DNA of 64,000 nt from Protula sp. h YS-2021. Taxonomy: Eukaryota; Annelida; Polychaeta; Sabellida; Serpulidae. The translations under genes were made by a program, and so were the position numbers. Position 1 is the stretch's first letter, and each line of letters begins with the position of its first letter. This document shows positions 48,901-58,602 of this stretch, piece after piece. The notes beneath the pieces were generated by a model. That model was not told the origin of the DNA and made no database searches. It saw nothing but the letters and a program-made list of their open reading frames with translations. The stretch is from contig OX457028.1 in assembly GCA_949752745.1 (NCBI GenBank), positions 28,606,445-28,670,444 on the forward strand. The letters are read 5' to 3'.

Positions 48901-49696
48901 GATAGGTGTGGTGGGTAAAAGTTGCAAGGAGAAATGGAGTTTGGTGGGAATAAGGTGTAGAGAGAAGTGTGGTGTGGTGTTTAAAAGGTGTAAGGAGAAG
49001 TAGGGTGTTGCGGGTAAAAGGTGTAGGGAGAAGTGGGGTGTGGTGGGTGAATGTGCACGGAGAGGTGGGATGTTGTGGGAGAAATGTGAAGGGAGAAGTA
49101 GGATGTGGTGGGTAAAGGGTGTAGGGAGAAGTGGATATGTGGTGGATAAAAGATGTAGGGAGAAGTAGGGATATGGTGGGTGAATGTGCACGGAGAGGTG
49201 GGGATGTGGTGGGAGAAATGTGCAGGGAGAAGTGGGATGTGGTGGGTAAAAGGTGCAGGGAGAAGTGGATATGTGGTGGAGAAATGCGGAGGGAAAGATG
49301 GGGATGTGGTAGGAGAAATGTTTAGTGAGAAGCTGGTTATGGTGGGTGAAAGGTGTAGGGAGAAGTGGGGATGTGGTGGGAGAAATGGACAGAGGGAAGT
49401 GGGGTGTGGAAGGGAAAAGGTGCAGGAAGAAGTGAGGTTGTAGTTATGGACCTGTGCAGGGAGAAGTGGGGCGTGGTGGTTAAAAGGTGCATTTAGAAGT
49501 GGGGTGACGTGGGGGGAGGAATGGATCATGGGATGTATTGCCTGACTGTCCATGTGCCATTAAGAAGAGGACTATGCTATCGTGTTCACTTAGCTTGCTA
49601 TCGCTGGCTATTTCCTTCAGCTTTCTCATGATTTCCTGAAAAATTTAAACAAAGCCCAGACTTGCAGTCCCCTCCCTTTCGCTCCCCCGTCCCTGT

Positions 49697-49771
<75 letters not shown>

Positions 49772-49790
49772 GTGTATCTGTCTCTTACAC

Positions 49791-49868
<78 letters not shown>

Positions 49869-50106
49869 GTGTGTGTGAAAGAGAGAGATAGAGAGAGAGA
49901 GAATAGGTGATAAACGAGACAACTGGGCCAAACAAAAAGTATAAAACGAGAAAACTGGGCCACCTGACACCCCCTCCCCTGGTGAAGGTGTGACCTTGGA
50001 GTCCCCAACCTAATTTTAGTTTTTGCATATTTATCCGTTTGAGACAATTCCGAACAATTTTGGTTGTTAACCTTCTGACCTCCCTCCACCCTTAATTTGA
50101 GATTTT

Positions 50107-50189
<83 letters not shown>

Positions 50190-53100
50190 CTTTCAGACCA
50201 TTCGGAATATTTTTGAACCTCTTAGGTGAGAATTGTGATTTTAGCATATTTGCACGTTTCAGGTAAATTCTGAAAATTTTTGTTTTTCTGAACACCCCAC
50301 CTCCAGATGGGAAATTGCGACCTAACACGTTTCGAGCAATCTTGAATATTTTGTTTTTTTTACCCCTCTTACCCGGGTGGGAAATTGTGACTTTAGCATA
50401 TTTACACGTTTCAAGCAATTCTGAAAATTTTTGGTTTTTTGATCACCTTCCTCTCCCCTAGGTAGGAAATTGTGACTTTAGCATATTTACAAGTTTCAAG
50501 AAATTCTGATCATTTTTGTTTTTTACCCCCCTCCCCAAGGTGGAAAATTGTGATTTTGGTATATTGACACGTTTCAAGCAATTCTCAACATTTTTGTTTT
50601 TAACCCCCTTCCACCCAGGTGGGAAATTGTGATTTTAGCATATTTACACGTTTCAAGCAATTCTGAACCTTTCTGAGTTTTTTACCCCTTCCCTCTCTAC
50701 TAGATGAGAAATTGTGATTTTAGAACAATTACACGTTTCAAGCAATTCTGATCATGTTTCGTTTTTTGACGCCCCCCCCCCCCCAGGCTGGACGGTCTAT
50801 ATAGGTGATGAGCCGCCTCCGTCGTGAAACGTGTGTGTGTAGTGATAATGTAAACAGTGCAGCCATATGCTGTTATGAGGCAGCTTCGTAGCCCTATGAA
50901 TCATGTCAAATGCTACGATAGAATATACTGCCTTGACTCACGTTAGCAAGATTAAACCTGTTTGATACCACGTTAAATTTAAAAAGGAGAGCCTGTTTGT
51001 CTCTCCGCCTAAAACGCACGATCCGCCTTTGTCCTGGCCAAAATTGACCCAGATTTCCGAGCTCTCTTTCTACTGCAGGAAATCTGCAATAAGGTTAAGA
51101 CGCTTGAACCACGCTTGCTGCCACGGACAAAAAAATTAAAAGTCATAAAAATCCAGAAGTATCCTTCCCCACCTAATGATGCTGGACTAACGTTGGATAG
51201 ATATGACACCCCAGATAGGTTAAATGTTAGATTTTGGATGATTAAAAATGATATGCATTTCAATTCATTCATAGCATTTCGCTTAATATCAAATACACTG
51301 AGCTTTCCATATCTCAGTTGTAATAAAAAAATCCGTTTTTGGATTCTTGATAATACATCAGCAGTCAATATTTAGCGCTTATTTCCTACGAACTCTTGGT
51401 CCTGAAAAAGGACGGAGATTTTTAGCAGCTGATCTTTCTTGAGAAAGTAAGCTTTAATAAACGTGTTTATTGTAACGTTTGTAGCTGCAAGCGAAAGGTG
51501 CGACACCTGTTCGATGCAAGTGACAACTAAGGTCAACTGTTTAATTGGCATGAGCAAAATGTATGATTATTCTCACAAAGGAGTCACGAGCAGAAACTGA
51601 CCCTTTCTGTCTTGTGAAGCAGTTCTAGAGATGAGTCAGAACACCTAGAACAGCATGATGATAGCATGAATCTTATAAATGCAGAAAAACAGTTTTTCTT
51701 AGAAGGGGTTTATATTTATGCAGATATGAATATGCAACAACAATAAGTCTTATTAAAAACATTGAGATGAATAACTACACTAACTAAATAAAACGACTAC
51801 ACGAGCTGTGAGAGCAGAATTCTATGTCCTCACATATACGTTGCCCTAGCTTAACAGACATAAAGTGTTGACATAATCCAAGTTTCGCAATAGTACACAA
51901 CAGCATAAGGGTTTATCAGTTGTTATTGGTCAAACTTTTTATTAATCGCTTACACTTATAGTTTAACAGCTTTCATGGTAATATACACAATATTGTATAC
52001 AGAGAATGTGTATGAGTGGGAGATAATAATAAGTACATTATTATTATGTATTTTATTATAGTAACATTTTTAATATAAGTAAATGCATTGAAAAGCAGAA
52101 TACTGATTTAAAGTTATTTTAAAATATAATGTGAATAAGCTACACTAAGTTACAGGACAGAGCTTCTTTTTATGCATATGTTAGACAGGTATTTTACCTG
52201 TGCTATTTTGACTTCGATACAAAACAAGCCCAGCCGTTACTGACAGACGTGTTTCTTTGTTATCGACATAACACATGCGAGACACCTATATATTTCTTTA
52301 TGATTTGCTTTAATGCTTATAAACCGGGATAAAATATTGAATTTATATGTAATATTCTTTTAATTCAGTAAGAGCATATTATTTTATCTTGATATATTAA
52401 ACAAAATTGACCAGTGATGAGTTTTTCTTTAAAAGGTTTTAAAAAATGACAATAATTTGTCGACATGGTACTTTCCCTGTTGTTGCCGTTGGTGTTGTTG
52501 TTGTTGTTGCCATTGCTGTTTAAGTTGCTGCCATTGTTGTTGTCATACATATTTACGCTCAAAGACTTTTTTATCGTTTGATAAGTGGATGTGGAATCGA
52601 AAGGATGTGTGAATGCAACATTTGTTCGAAATCTTACGATTGGCCACAAAGTTTTAAAAGACATTTACAGCATGTACACACTTCAAAAGTGAATGGATAA
52701 TGGGAGGTACAGATGGAAAACGCTATAAAACGCCTTTCATGGAAACTTTAGATGAGTAACATCAAAGAGTCAACATAGCTGAAATTAATGCACATACTTG
52801 TATAGAGTGTGGTGCGTTATACAACAGCGCAGAAGCTTTATCCACGCATGTGAAGCAGTGTTGCGAGGGTGACCATAACAGCAGTTCTGACAGCGAGTCA
52901 GAAACAGACTGTTAGGCATGATATGGTTCAAGTGTTTGATGACCATGATAACAAATTTCTAGAAAAGGTTTAGAATGTGAAGAACAAGGGCTTGAAGATG
53001 CGCGTGAAAGAGCAAGTGATGACCTTTGACCCGTTTATAACCGTTGACTAAAACAACTGTTTATGAGACTATTCAAATGTACCCAACGTCTGGAACAAAA

Positions 53101-56100
53101 CAAGTATTATCAAACCATTTTAAAAGACTTTAATTTTTTTGTTGATGAAAAACATTATGAGTATTCACTTAAGGCAGTGAAGGCAGTGAGACACTAAAGA
53201 CAGCTATAAGAAAAAACAATGCATTCTTTGAAGAGTTTCTAGATAAGGAGGAGGATAAAAAAGCGACGAAAAAAGTGAAAAGGATGAGGACAGTGAGATG
53301 AAACAGTGTGAAATAGATGAAAAACAATAATGTTATTTGGATGAACTTTGTAATATTGTTATTAATTTAAGCGCTGTCGTTAAAGTGCATCAATAAAACT
53401 ATTCAACATATTTCTTGCTTTTTGATGTGTAAACACAGTTTCAACGTTCTTCACATATGAAATCGCAAGAGGTTAAGGTCCCTGACGCAGTGTTAATTCA
53501 CCCGTAAACCATTCAAACAGAGGGTCTCTGGCGAGGTGTTAATTCACCCGTAAACCTTTCATTTTCATTTTTTCCAATTCTTATGAAGGGTCTTTGGCGA
53601 GATGTTAATTTACCCGTAAAGCATATATCGTATATATCATACATCATATATTATATATTATATATTATAATGAAGTATTGTATTATTATGTTTCAGCGGA
53701 CAAACATTAAAAAATCTCTGATAAGGGTCCAAGGTCAGACCTTCACTCGGGCGGGGGGGGGGGGGGGGGAGCGGGGGTCCAAAAATGAAAAATTGTCTGA
53801 AACGTAAAACCACCCAATGATCACACATTGTAGCCCAGTGGAGTTGTCAGGTGGCCCAATTGCTTCGTTTTATACTTTATGCTTGGCCCAGTTGTCTCGT
53901 TTATCACCTACTTTGTGTGTGTCTGTGTAGTAGCAGCAGTAGTAGTAGCTTGTGTAGTATATAGGAAGAGAGTGCGCATGGTGAGAGCACGGCTGACGAC
54001 ATCATGTTTTGGGAACAGGTCAAAAGTCGGCCGACATGTTGTCGTAATACGAAGATATAGTACATGCGAAAATATCTCTGGTATTTGAAAAAGAATACGA
54101 ATATTTTGGTTTAAATCGTATCTTTCGTGTTACTTATCAAAACATTAGGGGAATGGTTACGTGTTGTAAGTAACATATCTTATTTGCATTTTATATGTAT
54201 TGTAATCACATCGTCACATTACCTCTTTTTTCTTGTCGATAATCGAGTGATCAGTGTCATAGTTGAGTTGAGTAAATAGTGACTTCATAAGTTCTACATC
54301 CTTCATGCTGCCATCTCTGTTCTTTGTGAAGTTTATTATTACTGCAAATCCCCTTGGTTTCGAGTTGTCGTCTGTGGGCGGATAAACATTCTGAGAAAAA
54401 AAATCGATGTGCTTATATTCATATATTCATAAAAGGCTAGGAAAGAAAAATAATCAACGCTGCCCCTCCCAGTTTGTCGCTAAAAATCGAGAAAGAACGA
54501 GAAGCGAAACGGCTGCATAAAAAATAACTACTAAAACAAATGAGGGTTCATCTTTCTGTAAATAAATAAACAATTCAAATGTTACCCGAGAAGCAGAAAA
54601 GTTCTGAAACTAGTTTTTAAATATCATTTGAAATTTAATGGAGCAGCAATTTTTTGTGAGCTGCACGAGAAGGAAGGGCCAATATTTAAAATTTGAAAGC
54701 AGAAGATTTGTTAGACTAAATGGAAAGTATTCGGGCAGATAACAAATAGAAGCTTGTGAGTGTTAACCGATAAATATAGAAGTTGAGAAAAGGGTTACTG
54801 TCGTGGTCTGTCGTCTCAGTAAGCGATAAATAAAATGAGTAGTGAGCCTTCTTTCCAACCCAGTAAACATTCTAACGTCGATCCTACGTCGATTCGAGGC
54901 GACGACATCAGCGTAAACAAACCAAACATTAATCCTGATTTTAATTTTGCTATGATTGGTCGTGATCACAGATCAACATCTTAATAACATCCTTGACACA
55001 ACGTTAACTAGGCGTTGGATAAGTAAAATTGTTCAGTTGTTTTTGATCGCAACCAAAACGCAACTTTCTTCGACGTTTAATCAACGTCTTTGGTGCAACA
55101 CTGAATAGGCATGGACATATCGTATAGATTATCGCCCACCGGAAATGGTCATCATGACAGTTGACTTCGAAAACAGATCAAAAATATCGAAATTTGAAGA
55201 ACACGAAACGTTTTTTGCCACCTACTTTAAAAAAATATTCATGGAAATTGACCTCGTATATATTTCATGCGTGATCGAATGAGACAAGCGTAGGGGTACC
55301 GTGACGGAAGGGTGACGACGCTGATTGTCGCTGTCTACGCGGCGATTCGAGATTAATGTTTTCCCGGCGTCGATACAACCTCGGCGGACAGATGTTGTTT
55401 CGACTTTCATTTGCAACTTTTACGCAATGTTGATAAGACGCCAAGTGATCGACGTCTATCCAACAATGAAAGTTGTTTAGATTTCAACAAACAACCAAAA
55501 TCCGATGTTGATCCAACTCCGGGTGCAACGTCTATCCAACCTTGTCGTGCGGCGCAATGGCTGATGAGAAAGGTGCCTGTTATCTGAAAATAAACCTTAC
55601 CTCGTCTTTCTTTTTGCTGTTGTAAAACTGAGGGTCACAAAACAGGACTCGATCGGGCTCATCAGGTGCATCAGCGGGTTCGGGAGGGTGCATTTCCTCT
55701 ACTGGGTGCTCGTCATGCGACTTGCGGGCTTGCTGATCTGCCACGGTTCTTTCAACAGGGCGATTAGCTAAGAGCATGGCATAAGCAGGAAAAGTAATAT
55801 CTATTCCGATGTGAAAAGCTTAAAGAGATTTATAATAGCAATATTTTCAACCAAATTAGAATATATAGTATTCCTACTTTCAAACTACGTTTGCAGACGG
55901 GAATAAGTTTATAGTATATCCAGCTCTAGCTCTATCTGGATATACTCACCCTTCCATCTGGACGCTGATCGGCGCACAAAAGAGGGTAGTGCTGCACGTA
56001 CAATGATAGCACATGACGCAATTGGAAATCCCCCCCCCCCCCCAGGAAAAGGGTTCGACGAGAAAACAGAGACCTTCAGCAGCATCGATGTACTCTATGC

Positions 56101-58602
56101 CGTGATCGCATTGATCGCCGAAAGACTATTGCTCAGTTTTTGCGCGGTGTTGGCCCACAACACACGTTGGAAAGCGATCAGTCGTGAACATCAAGGAGGA
56201 GATGCGCAATAGACTGGAGAGTTCGGGTTCGCTTTAGATACAACCTGTGAGAGCTCTATTCAGCAACACGAAAAACTACACTGTTGAACAGTAAATATAG
56301 TGCACGTGTGTGTAGACCTTGAGTTGTAAATTTGGTGTAATTATATATATTTGCTGTTGTTTGTGTGATACCTTGTCAGATGGCTAAATGAAATCAGATT
56401 TAGCAAATTCGAATTATGGGTTTTAATTGTTGTTTGAAAAAGTGAGGCGTTTTGTCGCACTTTACATTTTGAGGTGACTGGATGCGAGGCGTTGTGTCGC
56501 GAGGCGTTATGTCGTGAGGCGTTATGTCGGGATACCTGTGCTACCACACTATACGTAAATTTAAATCATATTCGTTTGCTAACGTCGAATGCTACAGATG
56601 GGATACACTCATTTACCTGCACGTTCTTTTTCTCTTTTTATGTAGTCCACCAGATCTTCACGTCCGGCATTGGTTAGGCCTTCAATAAATTCCGTTGTTT
56701 GGCGCTGTGATTTAGAATACTCACACCCATCCCTAGGCAAAAAACGTGATGCACGGTTGCTCATGGAACACTTAAAGCGCTCGGGACCAAGAAAATTATC
56801 CGAATGTCAAAGTAACAAGTACATTTAATGTAAAATTAACTCTCTAGACTATGGTGACACTCCATATCATTAGAATTGCCAATTAAACTCAAAGGTGGAC
56901 TTATGCATTAAGAACCAGTGCGCTTGTGTTAGGTTTGAAATCTGTTCTGCGTACGCGGGAAGCCTGCGAAATAGCTTAAAAATCGTTGATAAAAGGAATA
57001 AGGAATGCAAAATGCAGGTATCGGTAACAAAATATTTCCTAATGCGTTACAGCGTCTGCTGTAGTTGGGAAATTAGGCCAAAAATCTGATTCATCTCTCA
57101 TGGTTTTCGAGAGTCACACGTTGTTTGGCGTCTGATCCGCAAATGCGAGATCGTGAACCTAGTAACAAAGACAGAAAACAAAGCGTTCTTTCTGCAAGAA
57201 TTATCGAGATGCAGAGAGCACATGCCCCTTGTCCTTGAAGATCCAGGTCAAAACTGAAGTACAAAAATTAGATCGAAATTAATATCTCTCAGCATTTGCG
57301 AGATGCAGAGATACGGTGATTTTTTTGGCTGAAACAAGACCAAGGCTCCCGGAGGGAGAAACATAACCTAGGAAAACTTCCTCAGTCTCCCCCCCCCCCC
57401 CAACGCCCCTTCACCGTTTTCAGCTTCCGGGATTTTTTATGGTTTGAGAGTAGTTTAACTGTTTTCGTTTAGGGTAATTTAACTTGCAACAAATGTATAA
57501 TCTCATATGTAGAATTTACAAAAAAAAATATACAGGGCAAAAATTGCCCACATCGAAAAACATGCGGGAGATAAAGCAAAATGGGTCGAATCAAAGATCT
57601 CATAGAGTTGCAGGGGTGGGGAGATAAGCTATTACACGATAATGACATATACTGTAACACTAGAGCTTTGTATGTAATAGCTTGTTTACAAAATTACTGG
57701 TAGTAATGGAAAAAGAACTCTAACCCAGAGGTCGGTAAATAAAAACTGCTGGCCTCCTTAAAACCACCCCCGTCACTGAGTAGCTCTTACCGGTAATGTG
57801 TCAACATACATAAAGCAGAATCTTCCGGTGTGTAGCTGTTTGCTTCGAAATTCTCTGTATCTGTAGTTGTAAATCCCAAAAACCCAGCAACGCGTTTCCA
57901 GTCATATCCTAACTTCTCAGCAAATATCAACAGATTCTTTAAGTTGAATACTTCTGAAAAATTAGAAATAAAGCATTTTCTATGAAAAATCCATTTTATT
58001 ATAGTTTGAATTTTAACATCAATAACTGATTTTAATGGGTTTTGTGACGAATTGATGTCACATTTTTGAAGAAAAATGTTAGATAATTTGCAGTATGATA
58101 TATTAATGAAAAGGAGGAAAATACACATACCATGTGTACAATATTGAAAGACTGCGATTTTTCAAGCGCAAGTAATTCAACAAGAAACCGTAAAAACATA
58201 TGTTTAATCTATCCGAATTCACTCATGTGCTTTTTGGTTCTAGCTTTTGGCTCATGTAATTGTAAGTAAGACCAGAAATCCCAGAGAAAAATTTTCAATT
58301 AATTAATTAATTAACGATTTACTAAGAACACTCCTCAACACGTCTTGTTTTTGATCTCACGCCTACAAGGACAGGTTAAAAGATGGAGTACCGAAACAAC
58401 CGGGGATGTTGCTGCGAAAAAAGAAAAAGAATAAATGAGTGAATGAAAATCTACAGAGGGTAGAAATGTACAGGGAAATGTTCATTGCCTTACCAGACCA
58501 TATGACGTTCTCATCGATGGTCCGCTGTCGAGCCCGGAGCGCTACATCTTCACCATCATCCATATTGCACACAGTATTGTCTGGATAATCAACATACTGC
58601 AT
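33916..58602 (-). CDS. death-domain-containing caspase (initiator-like), 10 exons
   Basis: Exons in transcript order: 58602-58494, 57953-57791, 56732-56617, 55767-55601, 54390-54223, 49635-49542, 47895-47770, 35012-34902, 34633-34524, 34062-33916 (TAA). Phases agree throughout; 436 residues. Residues ~30-128 form a death domain ([14 protein letters not shown] ... GREDLVDYI), which would recruit the enzyme to adaptor complexes. Residues ~129-180 are an acidic, Pro-rich linker. From ~196 (RGFAVIINF) comes the caspase fold: catalytic His269 in MAHG, Cys312 in QSCRG, a short inter-subunit stretch with Asp327 as a possible cleavage site, the pocket segment AYRNTETGS (Arg357) and a C-terminal beta strand similar to caspase-2. 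The H-C spacing of 43 is normal. Exon 6 ends in a GC donor (see separate entry). An upstream in-frame TAA supports the first ATG. Intron 7 (12.8 kb) contains Polinton-like copy A. Confidence 0.92.
35715..36365. repeat. ~50-bp minisatellite in caspase intron 7
   Basis: About 13 degenerate units of the type ACATGCGCACTGGTCCGAAA followed by TGCGAACCGCGCATCAACGCAAGTTAAATAA, spaced 47-56 bp. The reading frames across it are repeat translation. Confidence 0.85.
37170..37700. repeat. ~130-bp tandem repeat with GGTCAAGGTCAA words
   Basis: Four units, with AAGGT(C)AAAAACC at 37217, 37351 and 37480 and a weaker unit at 37610. Each continues GAAGTTGACTATTATCTCGAAAACGG and a GCGATTTTGAGCTCATTTT block. 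Older half-units with GACCTCA..GGTCAAGG lie upstream at 36885-37070. Confidence 0.8.
38568..38899. repeat. recent 166-bp tandem duplication
   Basis: 38568-38733 and 38734-38899 are almost identical, with only a few substitutions (for example GTAAGATT/GTACGATT and GGAGAAGG/GTAGAAGG). Unit length is 166 bp. It lies about 500 bases before Polinton-like copy A. Confidence 0.9.
39055..39240. repeat. copy of the dispersed GCATATTTACACGTTTCAAG repeat family
   Basis: Contains AAATTGTGATTTTAGC and ATATTTACACGTTTCAAG next to a GGTCTGACCTTG segment. It is the same family as the tandem array at 50.2-50.78 kb and the pieces at 49.96, 53.72 and 58.73 kb. Confidence 0.7.
39440..41930 (+). pseudogene. protein-primed family B DNA polymerase, broken and 3'-truncated (copy A)
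   Basis: Coding pieces lie at 39551-39850, 40193-40462, 40481-40798, 40883-41119, 41236-41814 and on to about 41925, separated by stops and frameshifts. Recognisable parts in order: the exonuclease motif with YADFECF (about 40303), a His-rich [18 protein letters not shown] segment like a small treble-clef nuclease motif (about 40590), the long polymerase core with a motif A region MYFDSNNL (about 41404), and motif [11 protein letters not shown] (about 41890). Motif C (DTD) is absent because the gene is cut after motif B. Polintons use this enzyme to copy themselves from a terminal protein. Sequence after 41930 is unrelated. Confidence 0.85.
42048..42165 (+). repeat. dispersed repeat R1 at the copy A deletion junction
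   Basis: Shares AATCAGAATTT, TTTCTTTCTAACTCTT, CCACTTGTTTC and GCAAGTGCGTCCTAATATAC plus CTGGTGAAC with R2 at 46478-46605, in the same orientation. It lies between the truncated polymerase and the truncated capsid gene. Confidence 0.8.
42220..42672 (-). pseudogene. major-capsid-like protein (F54H12.2-like family), N-terminal half (copy A)
   Basis: Starts at 42672 and contains the family's N-terminal signature [20 protein letters not shown] and an ITDGA..FYVSAS..YLNLKNS block, where the capsid jelly-roll begins. Around 42345 the frame changes; the homologous reading continues in another frame with [10 protein letters not shown] and [10 protein letters not shown], matching the first bases of the copy B gene at the window end (63900-64000). 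The C-terminal half is missing. Assignment as a double-jelly-roll major capsid protein is from the family's usual place in Polinton-like elements, not from structure. Confidence 0.7.
42666..42965 (-). pseudogene. small basic capsid-core (pVI/pX-like) protein, one in-frame stop
   Basis: Reading from about 42965 gives [13 protein letters not shown], a TAG (42897-42899), then [17 protein letters not shown]...[14 protein letters not shown] and a Lys/Arg-rich tail [13 protein letters not shown]. The last codons overlap the capsid-like gene start. A Gly/Ala-rich amphipathic helix followed by a basic tail resembles the minor core or membrane-lytic proteins of adenovirus-like elements. That role is inferred. 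Confidence 0.5.
43151..43750 (-). pseudogene. penton-like minor capsid protein, one in-frame stop
   Basis: The downstream open part (43642-43151, 163 codons) continues in the same frame upstream through a single TAA at 43667-43669 to [15 protein letters not shown] (about 43740). It has the layout of the conserved single-jelly-roll protein of Polinton-like elements: FYITLPSN start, [11 protein letters not shown], an [11 protein letters not shown] turn, RVFLILRN, a GFMPDKWY segment and a closing [25 protein letters not shown]. The exact start codon was not determined. A TATATATA box lies at 43789-43796, just upstream on this strand. Confidence 0.65.
44069..44509 (-). pseudogene. conserved Polinton-like protein of unknown function, one in-frame stop
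   Basis: ATG at 44509, then [19 protein letters not shown], a TGA at 44438-44440, and an open run to 44069 (115 codons from the internal Met). The N-terminal 'IPESEYRKL' start and the C-terminal W.DKNELV....[13 protein letters not shown] block recur in proteins next to the integrase of related elements. Charged and helical, with no known catalytic motif. Role unknown. Confidence 0.5.
44549..45495 (-). pseudogene. Polinton-type rve integrase, frameshifted (copy A)
   Basis: Reading downwards from about 45495: an N-terminal part with [20 protein letters not shown], the catalytic core with IDVFS (first Asp, about 45335), a frameshift near 45285, SDNGPEFKN (second Asp, about 45180) and [10 protein letters not shown] (Glu, about 45090). 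Then comes [17 protein letters not shown] (about 44965) and a C-terminal SH3/chromo-like part ending [14 protein letters not shown] (44552). The D,D,E residues are retained but the frame is broken at least twice. This enzyme would insert the linear element into host DNA. Confidence 0.8.
45700..45940 (-). CDS. small reading frame of unknown function next to the integrase
   Basis: 76 codons (45934-45704), opening with [19 protein letters not shown]. It lies between the integrase and the copy A 'X' gene on the same strand. Not recognised. It may be a piece of a larger broken gene. Confidence 0.25.
46060..46425 (-). pseudogene. gene 'X', copy A (family shared with 58988-59209)
   Basis: 90 codons open (46425-46153), with [18 protein letters not shown] and [12 protein letters not shown]. 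This aligns with LYHLHTFWNITYYNINRF and FVEKCYETGIQD of the copy B gene. Beyond the stop, a shifted frame (about 46145-46055) continues the likeness ([18 protein letters not shown] versus FIRSDEW..LVVGYLTDCF), so the gene was longer and is broken. Function unknown. Confidence 0.5.
46478..46605 (+). repeat. dispersed repeat R2 with SINE-like tail
   Basis: Direct copy of R1 (42048-42165). It ends GGTGAACTGGACGTTAAAT followed by AGCAAACAAACAAACAAG, the kind of short A/C-rich tail found on SINEs. It therefore looks like a retroposed short element rather than part of the Polinton. Confidence 0.7.
46728..47094 (-). pseudogene. possible PC4-like small gene, frameshifted
   Basis: From 47094 a short frame gives [25 protein letters not shown]. 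After a frame change it continues [25 protein letters not shown]. The last part has the spacing of the PC4 C-terminal helix (compare LTLKEWQMLKKQMTSVDHVL at 62320 in copy B). The likeness is short and could be coincidence. Confidence 0.3.
48622..49510. repeat. ~35-bp minisatellite in caspase intron 6
   Basis: About 25 degenerate units of the type GGGAGAAGTGGGGATGTGGTGGGTAAAAGGTGCA (core AGAAGTGGGGATGTGGTGGG). Long frames on both strands (up to 190 codons, Pro/His/Ser-rich or Gly/Arg-rich) are repeat translation. The array begins only ~30 bases after the exon 6 donor. Confidence 0.92.
49540..49541 (-). other. GC (non-GT) splice donor of caspase exon 6
   Basis: Exon 6 reads ..CAT GGA CAG TCA G|GCAATA. 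Joining at this GC donor to exon 7 gives [23 protein letters not shown], which aligns with caspases without a gap. The next usable GT donor in phase (after CCCCCCAC, about 49509) would insert 11 extra residues. GC-AG introns are a minor but normal class, and AG|GCAA fits their consensus. Confidence 0.65.
49698..49866. repeat. (TA)n microsatellites
   Basis: Two long pure TA runs (about 49698-49768 and 49795-49866) separated by CTGTGTATCTGTCTCTTACACA. Ile/Tyr reading frames here are artefacts. Confidence 0.95.
50108..50187. repeat. (TA)n microsatellite
   Basis: A third long TA run, following GATTTTTGCATA. The flanking sequence belongs to the ~88-bp repeat family. Confidence 0.95.
50200..50790. 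repeat. tandem array of ~85-95-bp repeat
   Basis: About six units with the order GGTGGGAAATTGTGA, TTTTAGCATATTTACACG, TTTCAAGCAATTCTGAACATTTTTG and TTTTTACCCCCCTTCC. Copies or parts recur at 39.06, 49.96, 53.72 and 58.73 kb. Confidence 0.85.
50791..52600. other. caspase intron 5 sequence, nothing recognised
   Basis: Apart from GTT/ATT-type low-complexity sequence at 52480-52545 (TTGTTGTTG), no gene, domain or clear repeat was seen. Frames at 51009-51375 on both strands lack motifs. Confidence 0.4.
52605..53330 (+). pseudogene. decayed two-finger C2H2 zinc-finger gene, possibly element-derived
   Basis: The frame 52605-52700 contains [10 protein letters not shown]....FKRHLQHVH (C-x2-C-x12-H-x4-H). 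In another frame, 52790-52915 gives [21 protein letters not shown] followed by an acidic Ser/Asp/Glu stretch. Downstream remnants (52920-53330) are Lys-rich and full of stops. Zinc-finger proteins with an acidic linker do accompany Polinton-like elements, so this may be a third element relic in caspase intron 5. That link is inference. Confidence 0.45.
53715..53915 (-). repeat. inverted copy of the 49.9-50.0 kb repeat
   Basis: The reverse complement of 53833-53910 matches 49902-49975 (GGTGATAAACGAGACAACTGGGCC ... GGGCCACCTGAC core words). The neighbouring CCAAGGTCAGACCTTCAC also matches in reverse. A poly-G run sits at 53751-53769. A weaker direct copy of the same words is at 47404-47460. Confidence 0.7.
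54840..55560. repeat. region with recurring ACGTC..ATCCAAC / GTTGATC words
   Basis: Caspase intron 4 sequence with many related words in both orientations (for example GACGTCTATCCAAC, AACGTCTATCCAAC, CGTTGGATAAG, GATGTTGATCCAAC). It suggests a decayed repeat element with internal palindromic words. No coding content was recognised. Confidence 0.35.

Noticed and set aside
48748..49553. Long Pro/His/Ser-rich and Gly/Arg-rich frames (up to 190 codons)
   Set aside because: They are translations of the ~35-bp minisatellite, open in several frames on both strands.
49598..50418. Ile/Tyr-repeat proteins
   Set aside because: Pure (TA)n translation. Only 49542-49635 in this area is real coding sequence (caspase exon 6).
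48622..50790. CRISPR-like array
   Set aside because: The repeats are degenerate, have no constant repeat/unique spacer alternation, and lie in an animal intron.
51009..51375. Overlapping 119-codon (-) and 86-codon (+) frames in caspase intron 5
   Set aside because: Both strands are open, with no recognisable motif, no fitting splice phase and no family resemblance.
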